64,000 nt of DNA from Sphingobium sp. TKS. GTDB lineage: Bacteria; Pseudomonadota; Alphaproteobacteria; Sphingomonadales; Sphingomonadaceae. This document shows, piece after piece, positions 1-10,400 of this stretch. The notes beneath the pieces are model-generated. The model was given only the letters and a program-made list of their open reading frames with translations. It was not told the origin of the DNA and did no database searches. The DNA lies in the NCBI RefSeq assembly GCF_001563265.1, contig NZ_CP005083.1, forward strand, positions 1,863,001 to 1,927,000. Reading direction: 5' to 3'. Every line of letters begins with the position of its first letter. Position 1 is the first letter of the stretch. The position numbers and the translations under genes were made by a program.

Positions 1-1
1 C

Positions 2-340
2 GGCAATATGTTTGGGGACATCCTTTCCGATCAGGCGAGCATGTGCGTCGGCTCCATCGGCATGTTGGCTTCGGCCACGCTCAACGACAGCAATCAGGGC
101 CTGTATGAGCCGATCCACGGCTCCGCGCCCGATATTGCCGGGCAGGGCAAGGCCAATCCGCTGGCAACGGTCCTGTCGGCGGGGATGATGCTGCGCTACT
201 CGCTGAACTTGGCCGATCAGGCCGACCGCATCGAAGCCGCCGTCGCCAAGGCGCTCGCCAATGGCGCGCGCAGCTTCGATCTGGGCGGCACGATGAGCAC
301 GGTCGAAATGGGCGATGCCGTGCTGGCGGCGCTGGTCTGA
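2..340 (+). CDS. leuB: 3-isopropylmalate dehydrogenase, C-terminal part
   Basis: Only the last 112 codons are inside the window; the gene starts upstream. LeuB oxidises and decarboxylates 3-isopropylmalate to 2-oxoisocaproate in leucine synthesis, using NAD. The visible part begins with [10 protein letters not shown], the family motif that holds metal and substrate contacts, and continues with [18 protein letters not shown], the conserved cofactor-proximal loop. The end AVLAALV-stop is a normal C-terminus. The metZ start codon follows after 24 bases, so the two amino-acid biosynthesis genes are probably cotranscribed. The family match is strong even though the N-terminal two thirds cannot be seen. 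Confidence 0.95.
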   Translation, partial: GNMFGDILSDQASMCVGSIGMLASATLNDSNQGLYEPIHGSAPDIAGQGKANPLATVLSAGMMLRYSLNLADQADRIEAAVAKALANGARSFDLGGTMSTVEMGDAVLAALV

Positions 341-364
341 ATATTGGGGTCTGAGGGTAAGCAC

Positions 365-1573
365 ATGAAGCGCAAGAGCGGGCAGAACCCCGAAATCACC
401 AAGCACTGGCGTCCGGCCACTCTGGCGGTGCGCGGCGGCAGCGCGCGCAGCGAATGGGGGGAAACCTCCGAAGCGCTGTTCCTGACCAGCGGCTATAGCT
501 ATGACCGGGCGGAAGACGCCGCGATGCGCTTCGCGGGCGAGCAGCAGGGCATGACCTATTCCCGCCTCCAAAATCCTACGGTGGAGATGCTGGAACAGCG
601 CATCGCTTTGCTGGAAGGCGCCGAAGCCTGTCGCGCGACCGCGACCGGCATGGCGGCGATGACGGCGGCCCTGCTCTGCCAGCTTTCGGTGGGCGACCAT
701 GTGGTGGCGGGCAAGGCGCTGTTCGGTTCCTGCCGCTGGCTGACCGACACGTTGCTGCCCAAGTTCGGGATCGAGGCGACCACCGTCGACGCGACCGACA
801 ATGCGGCGTGGGAAGCGGCGATCCGCCCCAACACCAAGGCCTTCTTCTTCGAGACGCCCGCCAACCCGACCATGGATGTGGCGGACCTCGCTGCGATCTG
901 CGGCATTGCGAAGGCGCATGGCATCGTCAGCGTCGTAGACAATGCCTTTGCGACGCCCGCGCTCCAGCGGCCGATGGAATTCGGGGCGGACGTGGTGGCC
1001 TACAGCGCGACCAAGATGATGGACGGGCAGGGCCGCGTTCTGGCGGGCGCGATCTGCGGCACTGAAGATTTCATCATCAACACGCTGCTGCCGTTCCACC
1101 GCAACACCGGGCCGACCCTCAGCGCCTTCAACGCCTGGGTGGTGCTGAAGGGACTGGAGACGCTCGACCTGCGCATCCGCCGCCAGAGCGAGAATGCGCT
1201 CAAGGTCGCCAAATTCCTTGAGGGGCGCGTGGCGAAGGTGCTCTATCCGGGCCTCGAAAGCCATCCGCAGCACGCCCTCGCCATGAAACAGATGGAGATG
1301 GCCGGTCCCATCTTCTCGCTCTATGTCGGCGGCGGCCGCGCGGAGGCGCACGGCCTGCTCAACGGCCTCGAACTGGTCGACATCAGCAATAATATCGGTG
1401 ACTCGCGCTCGCTGATGACGCACCCGGCCTCCACCACCCATTATGGCATGGCGGAAACGGCGCGGCTGGAGGTCGGCATCACCGAGGATATGCTGCGCCT
1501 CAATGTCGGCCTGGAAGACCCGGACGATGTGATCGAGGATCTCGATCGCGCGTTGAAGTCGATAGGCCGTTGA
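365..1573 (+). CDS. metZ: O-succinylhomoserine sulfhydrylase
   Basis: A 402-residue PLP enzyme of the Cys/Met metabolism family. It makes homocysteine directly from O-succinylhomoserine and sulfide in methionine synthesis. The PLP lysine is K217 in SATKMMDGQGR; the D-G-Q-G-R that follows separates MetZ from cystathionine gamma-synthase. The ETPANPT and VDNAFATPALQRP motifs of the fold are also present. An in-frame TTG lies at 344, but ATG 365 is preferred because GAGG at 353-356 sits at a good distance. The short gap to leuB leaves no room for a SAM riboswitch, which precedes metZ in some alphaproteobacteria. Confidence 0.93.
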   Translation: MKRKSGQNPEITKHWRPATLAVRGGSARSEWGETSEALFLTSGYSYDRAEDAAMRFAGEQQGMTYSRLQNPTVEMLEQRIALLEGAEACRATATGMAAMTAALLCQLSVGDHVVAGKALFGSCRWLTDTLLPKFGIEATTVDATDNAAWEAAIRPNTKAFFFETPANPTMDVADLAAICGIAKAHGIVSVVDNAFATPALQRPMEFGADVVAYSATKMMDGQGRVLAGAICGTEDFIINTLLPFHRNTGPTLSAFNAWVVLKGLETLDLRIRRQSENALKVAKFLEGRVAKVLYPGLESHPQHALAMKQMEMAGPIFSLYVGGGRAEAHGLLNGLELVDISNNIGDSRSLMTHPASTTHYGMAETARLEVGITEDMLRLNVGLEDPDDVIEDLDRALKSIGR

Positions 1574-1606
1574 CGGATAAGGGGTGAAAGGCGCATTTCT
1601 TACCTT

Positions 1607-2005
1607 GTGAACGCACTTTTCCCCTTCCACGCGACCACGCGCGACATCAACGTGCATGTGGCCGTCACCTTCCTGCCCGAACAGTCGGAGCCGGACCGGG
1701 GCCGATGGTTCTGGGCCTATCATATCCGCATAGAAAATGACGGGAACCAGCCGGTTCAACTGCTGACCCGTCACTGGATCATTACCGATGGGCGGGGCAC
1801 GCAGCATCGGGTCGATGGAGATGGCGTCGTGGGGGAACAGCCAGTGGTGCAGCCGGGCAGAAGCTATGATTATGTGTCGGGCTGCCCGCTCAACACGCCG
1901 ACGGGTTCGATGAAGGGCCATTATCACATGATCGGCGCGAGCGGCGAGACGTTCGACATCGCCATCCCCCATTTCGCGCTGATCGCGCCGGCGGTGGCTG
2001 AATGA
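1607..2005 (+). CDS. apaG: ApaG family protein
   Basis: A 132-residue protein made of the ApaG/DUF525 beta-sandwich domain. The run SEPDRGRWFWAYHIRIEN and the later SYDYVSGCPLNTPTGSMKG are diagnostic for the family. ApaG was linked to cobalt/magnesium resistance in enterobacteria; its biochemical role is not settled. The start is a GTG with no convincing Shine-Dalgarno sequence, but the N-terminus NALFPFHATTRDI lines up with what is usual for the family. Its stop codon overlaps the start of the downstream LysR gene (ATGA), so the two are translationally coupled. Confidence 0.92.
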   Translation: MNALFPFHATTRDINVHVAVTFLPEQSEPDRGRWFWAYHIRIENDGNQPVQLLTRHWIITDGRGTQHRVDGDGVVGEQPVVQPGRSYDYVSGCPLNTPTGSMKGHYHMIGASGETFDIAIPHFALIAPAVAE

Positions 2006-2793
2006 AGCGTACCCATTTGCCGTTGAACGGCCTGCGCGTGCTGGATGCGGCGGCGCGGCACCTGTCCTTCACCCGCGCGGCCGATGAACTGGCCGTGACC
2101 CCTGCTGCCGTGGGTCAGCAGATCCGCGCCCTGGAAGATCTGCTGGGCGTCGTGCTGTTCCGCCGCACGCCCAAGGGGTTGGAACTCACTCCTGAAACCG
2201 AGGCGGGCCTTTCAGCCCTGCGCGCCGGTTTCCTGGAGTTTGAGGAGGCGGTGCGGGCCATGCAGGCGGGCCAGTCCAGCTCCTCGCTCACCATCGCGGC
2301 GCCACGCGACCTCACCGCCAAATGGCTCCAGCCGCGCCTCGCGGGCTATGCGGCCAGCCAGCCCGACCTCAAATTCGCGCTGGTCGCGGCGGATGAGACG
2401 CTGGACTTCACTGAAGCCAATCTCGACCTTGCCCTGCGCCTTGCCGAAGGGCCGGGCGAGAATGAAGGCATCAAGCTGGGTGAAGCGTCCTTCGTCACCA
2501 TCGAAGCAGCCGGGGGCGGCCCCGACCACCGCATCGAATGGCCCGGCTGTCCCAAGGGAGACGCGCCCGCGACGATCCGCGTGGCCGATGCGGGGCTGGC
2601 GATCGAAGCGGCGGCCAACGGCTTCGGCCATGCCTGCGTGCCCTTTTTGCTGGCGCAGGCGGATATAGCCGCGGGACGGGTCCGGCAGGTCGGTGATCCG
2701 GCGCCTTCGCCGCTGGCCTATTGGCTGATCGCGCCGCTGCCGCAATGGCGGCAGAAGAAGGTCAAGGCTCTGGTCGAGGCGCTGACCGGGTAG
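2002..2793 (+). CDS. LysR-family regulator, GcvA-like
   Basis: A 263-residue transcription factor. Residues about 5-64 form the LysR winged helix-turn-helix (LRVLDAAARHLSFTRAADEL, then VTPAAVGQQIRALEDLLG). This opening resembles the GcvA subgroup. The rest is a periplasmic-binding-protein-like effector domain. It is about 35 residues shorter than typical LysR proteins. The start codon overlaps the apaG stop, so it belongs to the metZ-apaG transcription unit. The effector and target genes cannot be read from the sequence. Confidence 0.88.
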   Translation: MKRTHLPLNGLRVLDAAARHLSFTRAADELAVTPAAVGQQIRALEDLLGVVLFRRTPKGLELTPETEAGLSALRAGFLEFEEAVRAMQAGQSSSSLTIAAPRDLTAKWLQPRLAGYAASQPDLKFALVAADETLDFTEANLDLALRLAEGPGENEGIKLGEASFVTIEAAGGGPDHRIEWPGCPKGDAPATIRVADAGLAIEAAANGFGHACVPFLLAQADIAAGRVRQVGDPAPSPLAYWLIAPLPQWRQKKVKALVEALTG

Positions 2794-2894
2794 CGCCGGT
2801 CCGCGCTTGCACTTTCTTAAGACTGTTGGGCGTAGAGTGTTTTCGAAGCAGATGGTATCATCTGCTGGCTTGGAAAACGCGTAAAATCAAAAGA

Positions 2895-2938
2895 CTAGAG
2901 CATTCGAGCTGATGCAATCGGATCGGAATCCGCTCTAG
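2895..2938. repeat. Intergenic inverted repeat
   Basis: CTAGAGC (2895-2901) is mirrored by GCTCTAG (2932-2938), with an inner ATTC/GAAT pair, giving a hairpin of about 44 bases between the LysR gene and the TPR gene. There is no T-tract, so it is not a clear terminator. Short CTAGAGC-type sequences recur near 35090 and 39085, which suggests a dispersed extragenic repeat. Confidence 0.5.
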
Positions 2939-2968
2939 CATCCATCGGCAAGGGATTGTGTAGGGAGA

Positions 2969-3673
2969 GTGGCCTTGAGCGGCGGCAAGAGGGTCTGGAT
3001 GATGCGGGGCGCTTTGCTGCTCTGCCTTGCGGCGCCATTGCACGCGCAGGCGCCCTATGTGCCGGACATTACCGAAGCGCGGGAAAAGGAATGGCGCAAG
3101 CTGGTGGCGGCATCCCAGGCGGCCTATGCCTTGGGCAAGCCCGCAGACGGCATCGATCCGGCGCGCAAGGGTTTGGCGCTGGCCGATGAACTGTTCGGCG
3201 CGGATGATCCCCGCACGCTGATTTCCGCAAACGACCTGGCGCTGCAACTGGATTCGACCGGACATTATCGGGAGGCGGAGAGCCTGTACCGGCGCGTCTT
3301 CGACAGCTATTTGCGGACGCGGGGGGAGGATGATCCCAACACCCAGCTTGCCGTGGAAAATCTGGTCGATTTCTATGTGGCGCGCAAACGCTATGACGCG
3401 GCGGGGCCGCTGGCCGATTATGCGCTGCGCAGTTTTCGGCGGACCACCGGCTCGGGCAGCACGCGCAGCCAGCGGATGGAACAGATCGTCGCCGCCATAT
3501 CGCAGCCTGTTGCCGCCCCATCGGCGTCTGCGGAATCCGCAGCCACCAAGGGCGCGACAATGGATAGCGCCGATCCGGCAGCAACGCCCGTGCCGGAACT
3601 GGCGCCCCATGTGGATAACGTGGAAAAAACACCTGCAACGGCAATGGAATCGATAGACGAAAAGCGTCCATGA
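2969..3673 (+). CDS. Secreted tetratricopeptide-repeat protein
   Basis: A protein of about 234 residues with an N-terminal signal sequence (MMRGALLLCLAAPLHAQA) and probable cleavage after AQA. The middle has two or three TPR units of the kinesin-light-chain type (ADELFGADDPRTLISANDLA, then GHYREAESLYRRVF, then KRYDAAGPLADYAL). The last 70 residues are low-complexity Ala/Pro. The start is uncertain: GTG 2969 is very close to the AGGGAG at 2962-2967, TTG 2975 is better spaced, and ATG 2999 gives a compact signal peptide. It should act in the periplasm as a protein-protein scaffold. It lies upstream of the adhesin locus on the same strand, but a 0.8-kb gap separates them, so a functional link is only a guess. 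Confidence 0.75.
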   Translation: MALSGGKRVWMMRGALLLCLAAPLHAQAPYVPDITEAREKEWRKLVAASQAAYALGKPADGIDPARKGLALADELFGADDPRTLISANDLALQLDSTGHYREAESLYRRVFDSYLRTRGEDDPNTQLAVENLVDFYVARKRYDAAGPLADYALRSFRRTTGSGSTRSQRMEQIVAAISQPVAAPSASAESAATKGATMDSADPAATPVPELAPHVDNVEKTPATAMESIDEKRP

Positions 3674-3931
3674 GGACCGATATGCTTGCATTTTCGTCAC
3701 ATCGTCTTGAAAATTAACCTTGGATATAAGTCATCGGGTTAATTGTTAAAAATATCGCACCCGCTATTCCTGATTCTCATCGGAGGGGGGTTGATTTTCC
3801 ATAGCTTATCGCCAGTCACAGGCCGACTGGACGAAGCCGGGGAAAGGAAAACACGGCTCCGTAAAGATAAGCCTATGGGTCGCAATTCGGGCGGGCGGCT
3901 GGCTGTATAAGCCGGTCGCCCGTTTCCATAT

Positions 3932-3943
3932 CCGCTCGAGCGG
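3932..3943. promoter_or_regulatory. 12-bp perfect palindrome upstream of adhesin
   Basis: CCGCTCGAGCGG is an exact palindrome about 515 bases before the adhesin start codon. It looks like an operator for a dimeric regulator, but no known family is assigned. It shares a CTCG/CGAG core with the second palindrome 100 bases downstream. Confidence 0.4.
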
Positions 3944-4034
3944 GATTTCGGGCTGATCGACCAGCGCCGATGCGCCTTTCCGATAAGTTTCGAAGCCGAA
4001 CCGCACACAGCTTCCGGAAGAGCCAAAAGCCAAT

Positions 4035-4050
4035 CGACTCGTCCGAGTCG
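4035..4050. promoter_or_regulatory. 16-bp inverted repeat upstream of adhesin
   Basis: CGACTCG (4035-4041), a 2-base centre TC, then CGAGTCG (4044-4050). The arms match perfectly. The length and geometry fit a dimeric DNA-binding protein better than a terminator, since no T-tract follows. Confidence 0.42.
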
Positions 4051-4457
4051 CATATGTCGTAAGCCTTGTTTGTTAACCAAACCCAAGTTCAGCATAGGCT
4101 GAAGGATATGCATGGCTGATAAAAACTATATCTTTAGTAATAGACCTTAAGTTATTTTTCAGTCCCTATCGCATTAAAATGGTTAACAAAACTGGAATCT
4201 GCGTGACTCATTTCGCACGGCGGCGAATAAGGTCAGCCATCGGGTCAGTAAAAACACAAAAGCAGATGGTTAATCCGGGGCGGCAGTCGACTTTGGCAAA
4301 GAGTCCTGCCGGCGGGAGAACGTTGACTAGGGGCAATAGCTGATCCGCTGATTGCCGCAATGTCGGGGAAGGCGCCAGGTCCGTATGCACCATGCATTCG
4401 GAGCGAGGCCTTCTGCGCGCTCCTTCCATGCCCCCATGGCGACAGGTGGGATGGACA

Positions 4458-7400
4458 ATGGATTTCGAGCGCGACTGGAACAGCAAAGACACCGCCGACC
4501 ATCAGCAGACCCTTCATCCTGAAGCGGCTGCTCTGGCCGCAAAGGGCAAGGCGGTCCATCCCGGCAAGATGCATCATGCGGACGTCGTTCGGACGGTCGC
4601 TCCCAATCCCGACGGCACCGTCGTGCTGCCCGCCGGAACCGACATCAACCAGATCGAGGTTTCCGGACGCAATCTGATCGTCCACCTGCCCGACGGCACC
4701 GACATGGTGATCCTGGACGGCGCGGTGGTCATGCCCCGCCTGGTCGTGGGCGATGTCGAAATTCCTTCGGTCAACCTGGCCGCCCTGCTGATCGGGGAAG
4801 AGCCCCAGCCTGCCGCGGGTCCGCCGCGCAGCTCCGGTGGCAATTTCCTCGGTCCGGACGGCAATGTGGGCGATCCTCATGGTCTGGGCGATCTGCTGCC
4901 GCCTACCGAATTGCTGTTCCCTCAGCCCGAAACGCGGGAAATCCTGCCGATCGCGCCCGATGAAGAACCGGAAGTCACCATCATCACGCCCGATCAGCCC
5001 ACCGGCGCCACCGCCGCGACTGCTGGCGTGAGCGAAGCGGGCCTCCCTGCGCGCGGTAATGAACCGGCCGGTTCGGCGGCTGCCAGCGACAGCGAACGCA
5101 CCACGGGCACGATCGCCATCACCGCCAATGACGGCCTGGCCGGCGTGACCATCAATGGCGTTGCGATCACGACGGTCGGTCAGACGGTCGTGACGCCGCT
5201 CGGCGTGCTGACCATCACTTCGATCGCGCAAGACGCCATCGGCTACAGCTATGTGCTGAGCGACAATGTCGTCGGCGCGCCGCCCGCCGAAGTCTTCACC
5301 GTTGTCGTCACCGACAATGACGGCGATCAGGCGAGCGCGACGCTGACCATTTCCATCGCGGACGATGCGCCGACCGCCGTCAACGACGTCGACAGCGTGA
5401 CCGAAGACGGCCCGCTGGTCGCGGACGGCAACGTCCTGACCGGCAGCGGCGGCAGCGATGCGAACGCCACCGATGGCGTTGCCGACATCCAGGGCGCCGA
5501 CGGTGCCGTAGTGTCGACCACCGGCACCTTTCAGGGGACTTACGGCACGCTGACGCTGACCGCGTCGGGCGGTTACAGCTATACGCTCGCCAACGGCAAT
5601 GCGGCGGTGCAGTTCCTGGTGCCCGGCCAGACGCTGACCGACAGCTTCAGCTATACGATCACCGATGCCGATGGCGACACCTCCACGGCGACGCTGACCA
5701 TCACCATCAACGGCGCGGACGATGGTATCACCATCACCGGCCTCAACGGCGCACCGGGGATCGAGGGCGCCGAAGTCATCGTGCTGGAAAATGACCTGTC
5801 GGACGGCAGCTCTCCCGACGCGGCGGCGCTCACCAAGACCGGCTCCTTCGGCGTCAATGGCGCTGATGGCCTGTCGGGCGTCACGGTCGGCGGCGTGTCG
5901 GTGCTGGCCAATGGCGCATTCGTCGCCGGGCAAGTGGTGACGACGCCGGTCGGCACACTGACCATCACCGGCTTCACCGCGACCGCTACGCAGGGTGGCG
6001 TGCCGACGGCCGGAACCTTCACCTACAGCTTCGTGCTGACCGACAACAGCCTGGGCCACAGCGGCGCAGGCGTGGACAGCATCCTGCAGAGCTTCGCCGT
6101 GGTGGCGACCGACCGCAACGGGTCGACCGCCAATGCCACGGTCGACGTGCAGATCGTCGATGACGTGCCGACCGCCAACAATGATGTCGATGGCGTCGCG
6201 GCTGGCACCTATGGCCCGGAAACCGGCAATGTCATCACCGGGGCGGGCACCGTCTCCGGCGCGGCCGGCGCCGACGTCAAGGGTGCGGACGGTGCCGTGG
6301 TGGCGACCACCGGCACCTTCGAGGGCGCCTATGGCACGCTGACGCTGAACGCCGACGGCAGCTACAGCTATGTCCGCGCGGCCGGAACGCCGGGCGGCGT
6401 GAGCGACAGCTTCAGTTACACGCTGCGCGACGGCGATGGCGACCTGTCCACCGCCACGCTGCGGATCGATATCGCCAATAGCGACGTCATGATCATCTCC
6501 ATCCCGAAGGTGGGCGAGGGCACGATCGTCGACGAATCCGGCCTGACCGATCCGGTGGGCTCCAATGCGGGCAGCGGCGTCGACACCACGGACGGCACGA
6601 TCACCTATACCGCGCCGGACGGTCCGGCGAGCGTCACCATCAACAATATCCCGATCACCAGCGTCGGGCAGGAAATCGTCACCGACAAGGGCATTTTGAC
6701 GATCACCGGCATCAGCGAAGGCAGCATCGATTATAGCTACACGCTGACCACCAACACGACCGGCGACAATGTGACCGACAGCTTCGTGGTCACTGTCACC
6801 GACGTTGACGGCGACCAGGCGACCGACACGCTGACCATCACCATCATCGACGACGTGCCGACCGCGACCAACGACGCGGATTCGGTTCGCGAGGATGGTC
6901 CGCTGGTGGCTGACGGCAATGTCATCGCCGGTTCGGGCGGCGGCGACGCCAACGCAACGGACGGCAATGCCGACGTGCAGGGCGCCGACGGCGCGCATGT
7001 CAGCGCCATCGTCTTTGGCGAGACGGCTGGGACCGTCGGCGCGCCGCTGGCCGGGCTGTACGGATCGCTCGTGATCCAGGCGGACGGCAGCTATGCCTAT
7101 ACGCTGAACAATGAAAATGGCGTGGTCCAGGGTCTGGACAAGAACCAGACGCTGACCGAAACCTTCACCTACACGTTGACCGATGGCGACGGCGATCCGT
7201 CCAGCGCGACGATCACCATCACCATCCAGGGTAGCGACGATGGCGTGACCATCAACGGTCTGGACGGCGAGGGCGCTGAGGAAACCGTCCTCGAAAATGA
7301 TCTGCCGGGGGGCAGCTCGGAAGATGCGGCGGCGCTGACCCAGACGGGCAGCTTCACCCTGTCCGCGCTGGACGGCGTGGCGACCATCACGGTCGGCGGC

Positions 7401-10400
7401 CAGCCGATCTTCGGCGCGAGCGGCTTCATCAGCGGCGTCACCCTGTCCAACGCCTATGGCACGCTCAGCATCACCGGCTTCACGCCGACCGTGGGCGCGG
7501 ATGGCGATGTGATCGGCGGGACGGTCAGCTACAGCTATGTCCTCAACGACAATACGCTGCTGCACACCGGCGCGAACGATGGCAGCCTGACCGACAGCTT
7601 TGCGGTCGTCGTCACCGACACCGATGGGTCGACCGATAGCGCCAGCCTGGATATCCGCGTGGTCGACGACGTGCCGACGGCAGTGGACGACAGCGCGGGC
7701 CAGCTCACGGAAAATGCGGCGGTCACGATCGACGTTTTCGCCAATGACGTAGCCGGGGCCGACGGCGTCGACCTCGCCAGCGGGGTAGCTCTGGAAACCG
7801 GCGCGGCCAAAGGCACCGTCGTCTATCAGGGCAATGGCGTATTCCTCTACACGCCCAATGCGGGCGCGGAGGGCAGCGACAGCTTCACCTACACCATCAC
7901 CGACGGCGATGGCGACAAGTCGACCGCCACGGTGACGATCAATCTGCTTCAGGATTCGACGCCGACCGTCACCGTGGCAGACATGACCGTGTCCGAAGCC
8001 GGCCTGCCCGGCGGCACGCAGGAGGACGGGAACAGCGAGACGGCGACCGGCTCCATGACCATCGCGACCGGCGGCGATACGCTGACCAAGGTCGAGGTGC
8101 AGGACAAGAACGGCGCCTGGATCGACGTGACGGCGGCCAATGCGGGAACGCCGGTGGTCGTCGCTGGCGCGGCGGGCATGCTGACCGTGACCTCCGATGG
8201 GGCGGGCCATTACAGCTACAGCTACACGCTGGCGGTCAATGATCCGATCCATCCCGACAATAACCCGCTGGATGGTGACGGCATCAGCGGCGCGGCCGAT
8301 CCCAAGGCGGGCGACGCCTTCGCCGTGCGCGTGACCGACAGCGACGGCGATCTCTCGCCGGCCGATACGATCAATGTCACCGTGCTGGACGACGCGCCGA
8401 TCGCGGCGCCCGACAGCGGTTCCGTGACCGAAGGCGACTCGCTGGTCGTCACGGCTGGCGACGGCGTGCTCCACAACGACCAGCCGGGCGCGGACGGCTA
8501 TGCGCCGGGCGTGGTCGGCGTGGCCAAGGGCAGCGACGCGAGCACGTCCGTCAGCGGTGATGTCGGCACGGCGGTCGCGGGCGATTACGGCACGCTGACT
8601 CTCTTTGCCGACGGCAGCTATCGCTATGATGCGACGCCCAATGTCATCTCGGCCGACAAGCAGGATGTGTTCGTCTACACGATCCGCGATGCGGACGGCG
8701 ATCTGGCGACGACGACGCTGACCATCAATGTCGCCAATGTCGCGCTGGCGGCGGACAATCAGACGAAGACGGTCTTTGAGGCGGCGCTGGACACCAGCAT
8801 CACCGGCGACGACATCGCCGCTGGCAGCGTCACCGGCAGCACGCCGGGTCAGCCGACGGAAACGACGACGGGCCAGCTCAATGTCGTGGGCGCAGTCAGC
8901 TACACGCTGACCGGCCCGGCGACTGGCAGCCATGGCCAGCTTCTGCTCAACAGCGACGGCAGCTACACCTATACGCTGACCTCGCCGGTCGATGGCCCGA
9001 CCGCCAATGACGGCGCCCTGCCGCTGGCGGGTGTGGAGGTCTTCACCTATCAGGCGGTCGACGGCTCCGGCAATATCGCCAACGGCACGATCACCATCGA
9101 TGTGGTGGACGATATTCCGACGGCGGTGGACGACGCCGCCCAGACCGTGGCGGAGGACGGCGCCAATATCGGCGGCAACGTCCTGACCAACGACACGCAG
9201 GGGGCGGATGGCGCCACCCTGACCTCGGTCACGATCGGCGGCGTCACGACGGCGGTCAACGCCGAGGGCACAACCAATGTGAACACGGCCTACGGCGCCT
9301 ATACCTTCACGGCGGCGGGGGCGTGGACCTTCAACCCGTCGACCAATCTCAACAATGCGAGCGGCGTCAGCGCGGGCTTCTCCTATGTCATCACCGATGG
9401 CGACGGCGACCAGTCGACCGCCGTGCAGCCGATCACTGTCACGGACGGCGCCGACCCAAGCGCAAGCGGGCCGGTCAGCCTGACGCTGGACGATCAGAAT
9501 CTGGCGGGCGGCACCAGCTCCGGCAATCCGGACTCGACCAGCGGCACCATCACCTTCACGCCCGGTTCGGACGCGATCACCTCGATCGTGTTCGGCGGCA
9601 CGGGCAGCCTGACCGGCGACCTGAACTGGGTGCGGGTATCCGACAATCAGATCACCGGTTCCGACGAGCGCGGCGTGGTGGTGACGCTGGACCTGTCGGT
9701 CGTCGGCAATGTCGCGACCGTCACGGCCACGCTCAACGACAATTACGACACGCATCCGGGCATCAATGTCGACGATCTGGTCGCGCTCGGATCGGTACAG
9801 GTGATCGCGCAGGACACCGATGGTGATACGGCCACCGGCACCGTCTCGGTCAGCGTATCCGACGATCTGCCGGTGGTCAGCGCCAATCCGGTGGTGCAAC
9901 TGGACGACGACGCGCTGGGCGGCAATGCCAACGGCACGGGCGACGATGCGAACAGCGTCAACGCCACCGGCACGCTGGGGCATGACTATCGCGCTGATGG
10001 CGCGGGCGGCATCACCCTGCTCGGCACCGGCGCGCCAGCCGGCTTCACGTATGAAAGCAACGGCAGCGTGCTGCTGGTGAAGCAGGGCGGCACCACCGTT
10101 CTGACCGTGACGCTGACCGATCCGGTCGCCGGCACCTATTCGGTGGCGCAGAATGCCGCGATCGTCCACCCGCTCGGCGGTGACGAGAACAATGTCAGCT
10201 TCGACATCGCCTATCGGGTCACGGACGCCGACAATGATACGGCCACCGGCACGCTGACGATCAATGTCGATGACGACACGCCGGTTGCGGCCGACGATAC
10301 CGACATCGTCAAGGAAGATGTGACGCTCAGCGCCAGCGGCAATGTGCTGACGGGCGTGGGCAGCGACGGCAATCCGGCGGGCGCGGACTCGCTGGGCGCC

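Larger units (their letters stand above)
3674..4457. other. Long AT-richer intergenic region upstream of adhesin gene
   Basis: About 780 bases with no convincing gene, clearly richer in A/T than its neighbours, especially at 3700-3780 and 4060-4200. The reading frames here lack a ribosome binding site or recognisable protein. It holds two palindromes (annotated separately) and several TTAA-containing stretches, such as those at 3738-3750 and 4174-4187. It is best read as the control region and leader of the adhesin gene. Confidence 0.6.

Noticed and set aside
344..364. SAM riboswitch before metZ
   Set aside because: Only 24 bases separate leuB from metZ, too few for any known SAM riboswitch.
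3739..4113. Minus-strand 124-codon frame in the adhesin leader
   Set aside because: No ribosome binding site, no domain, and it runs through both palindromes; the region is better explained as regulatory.
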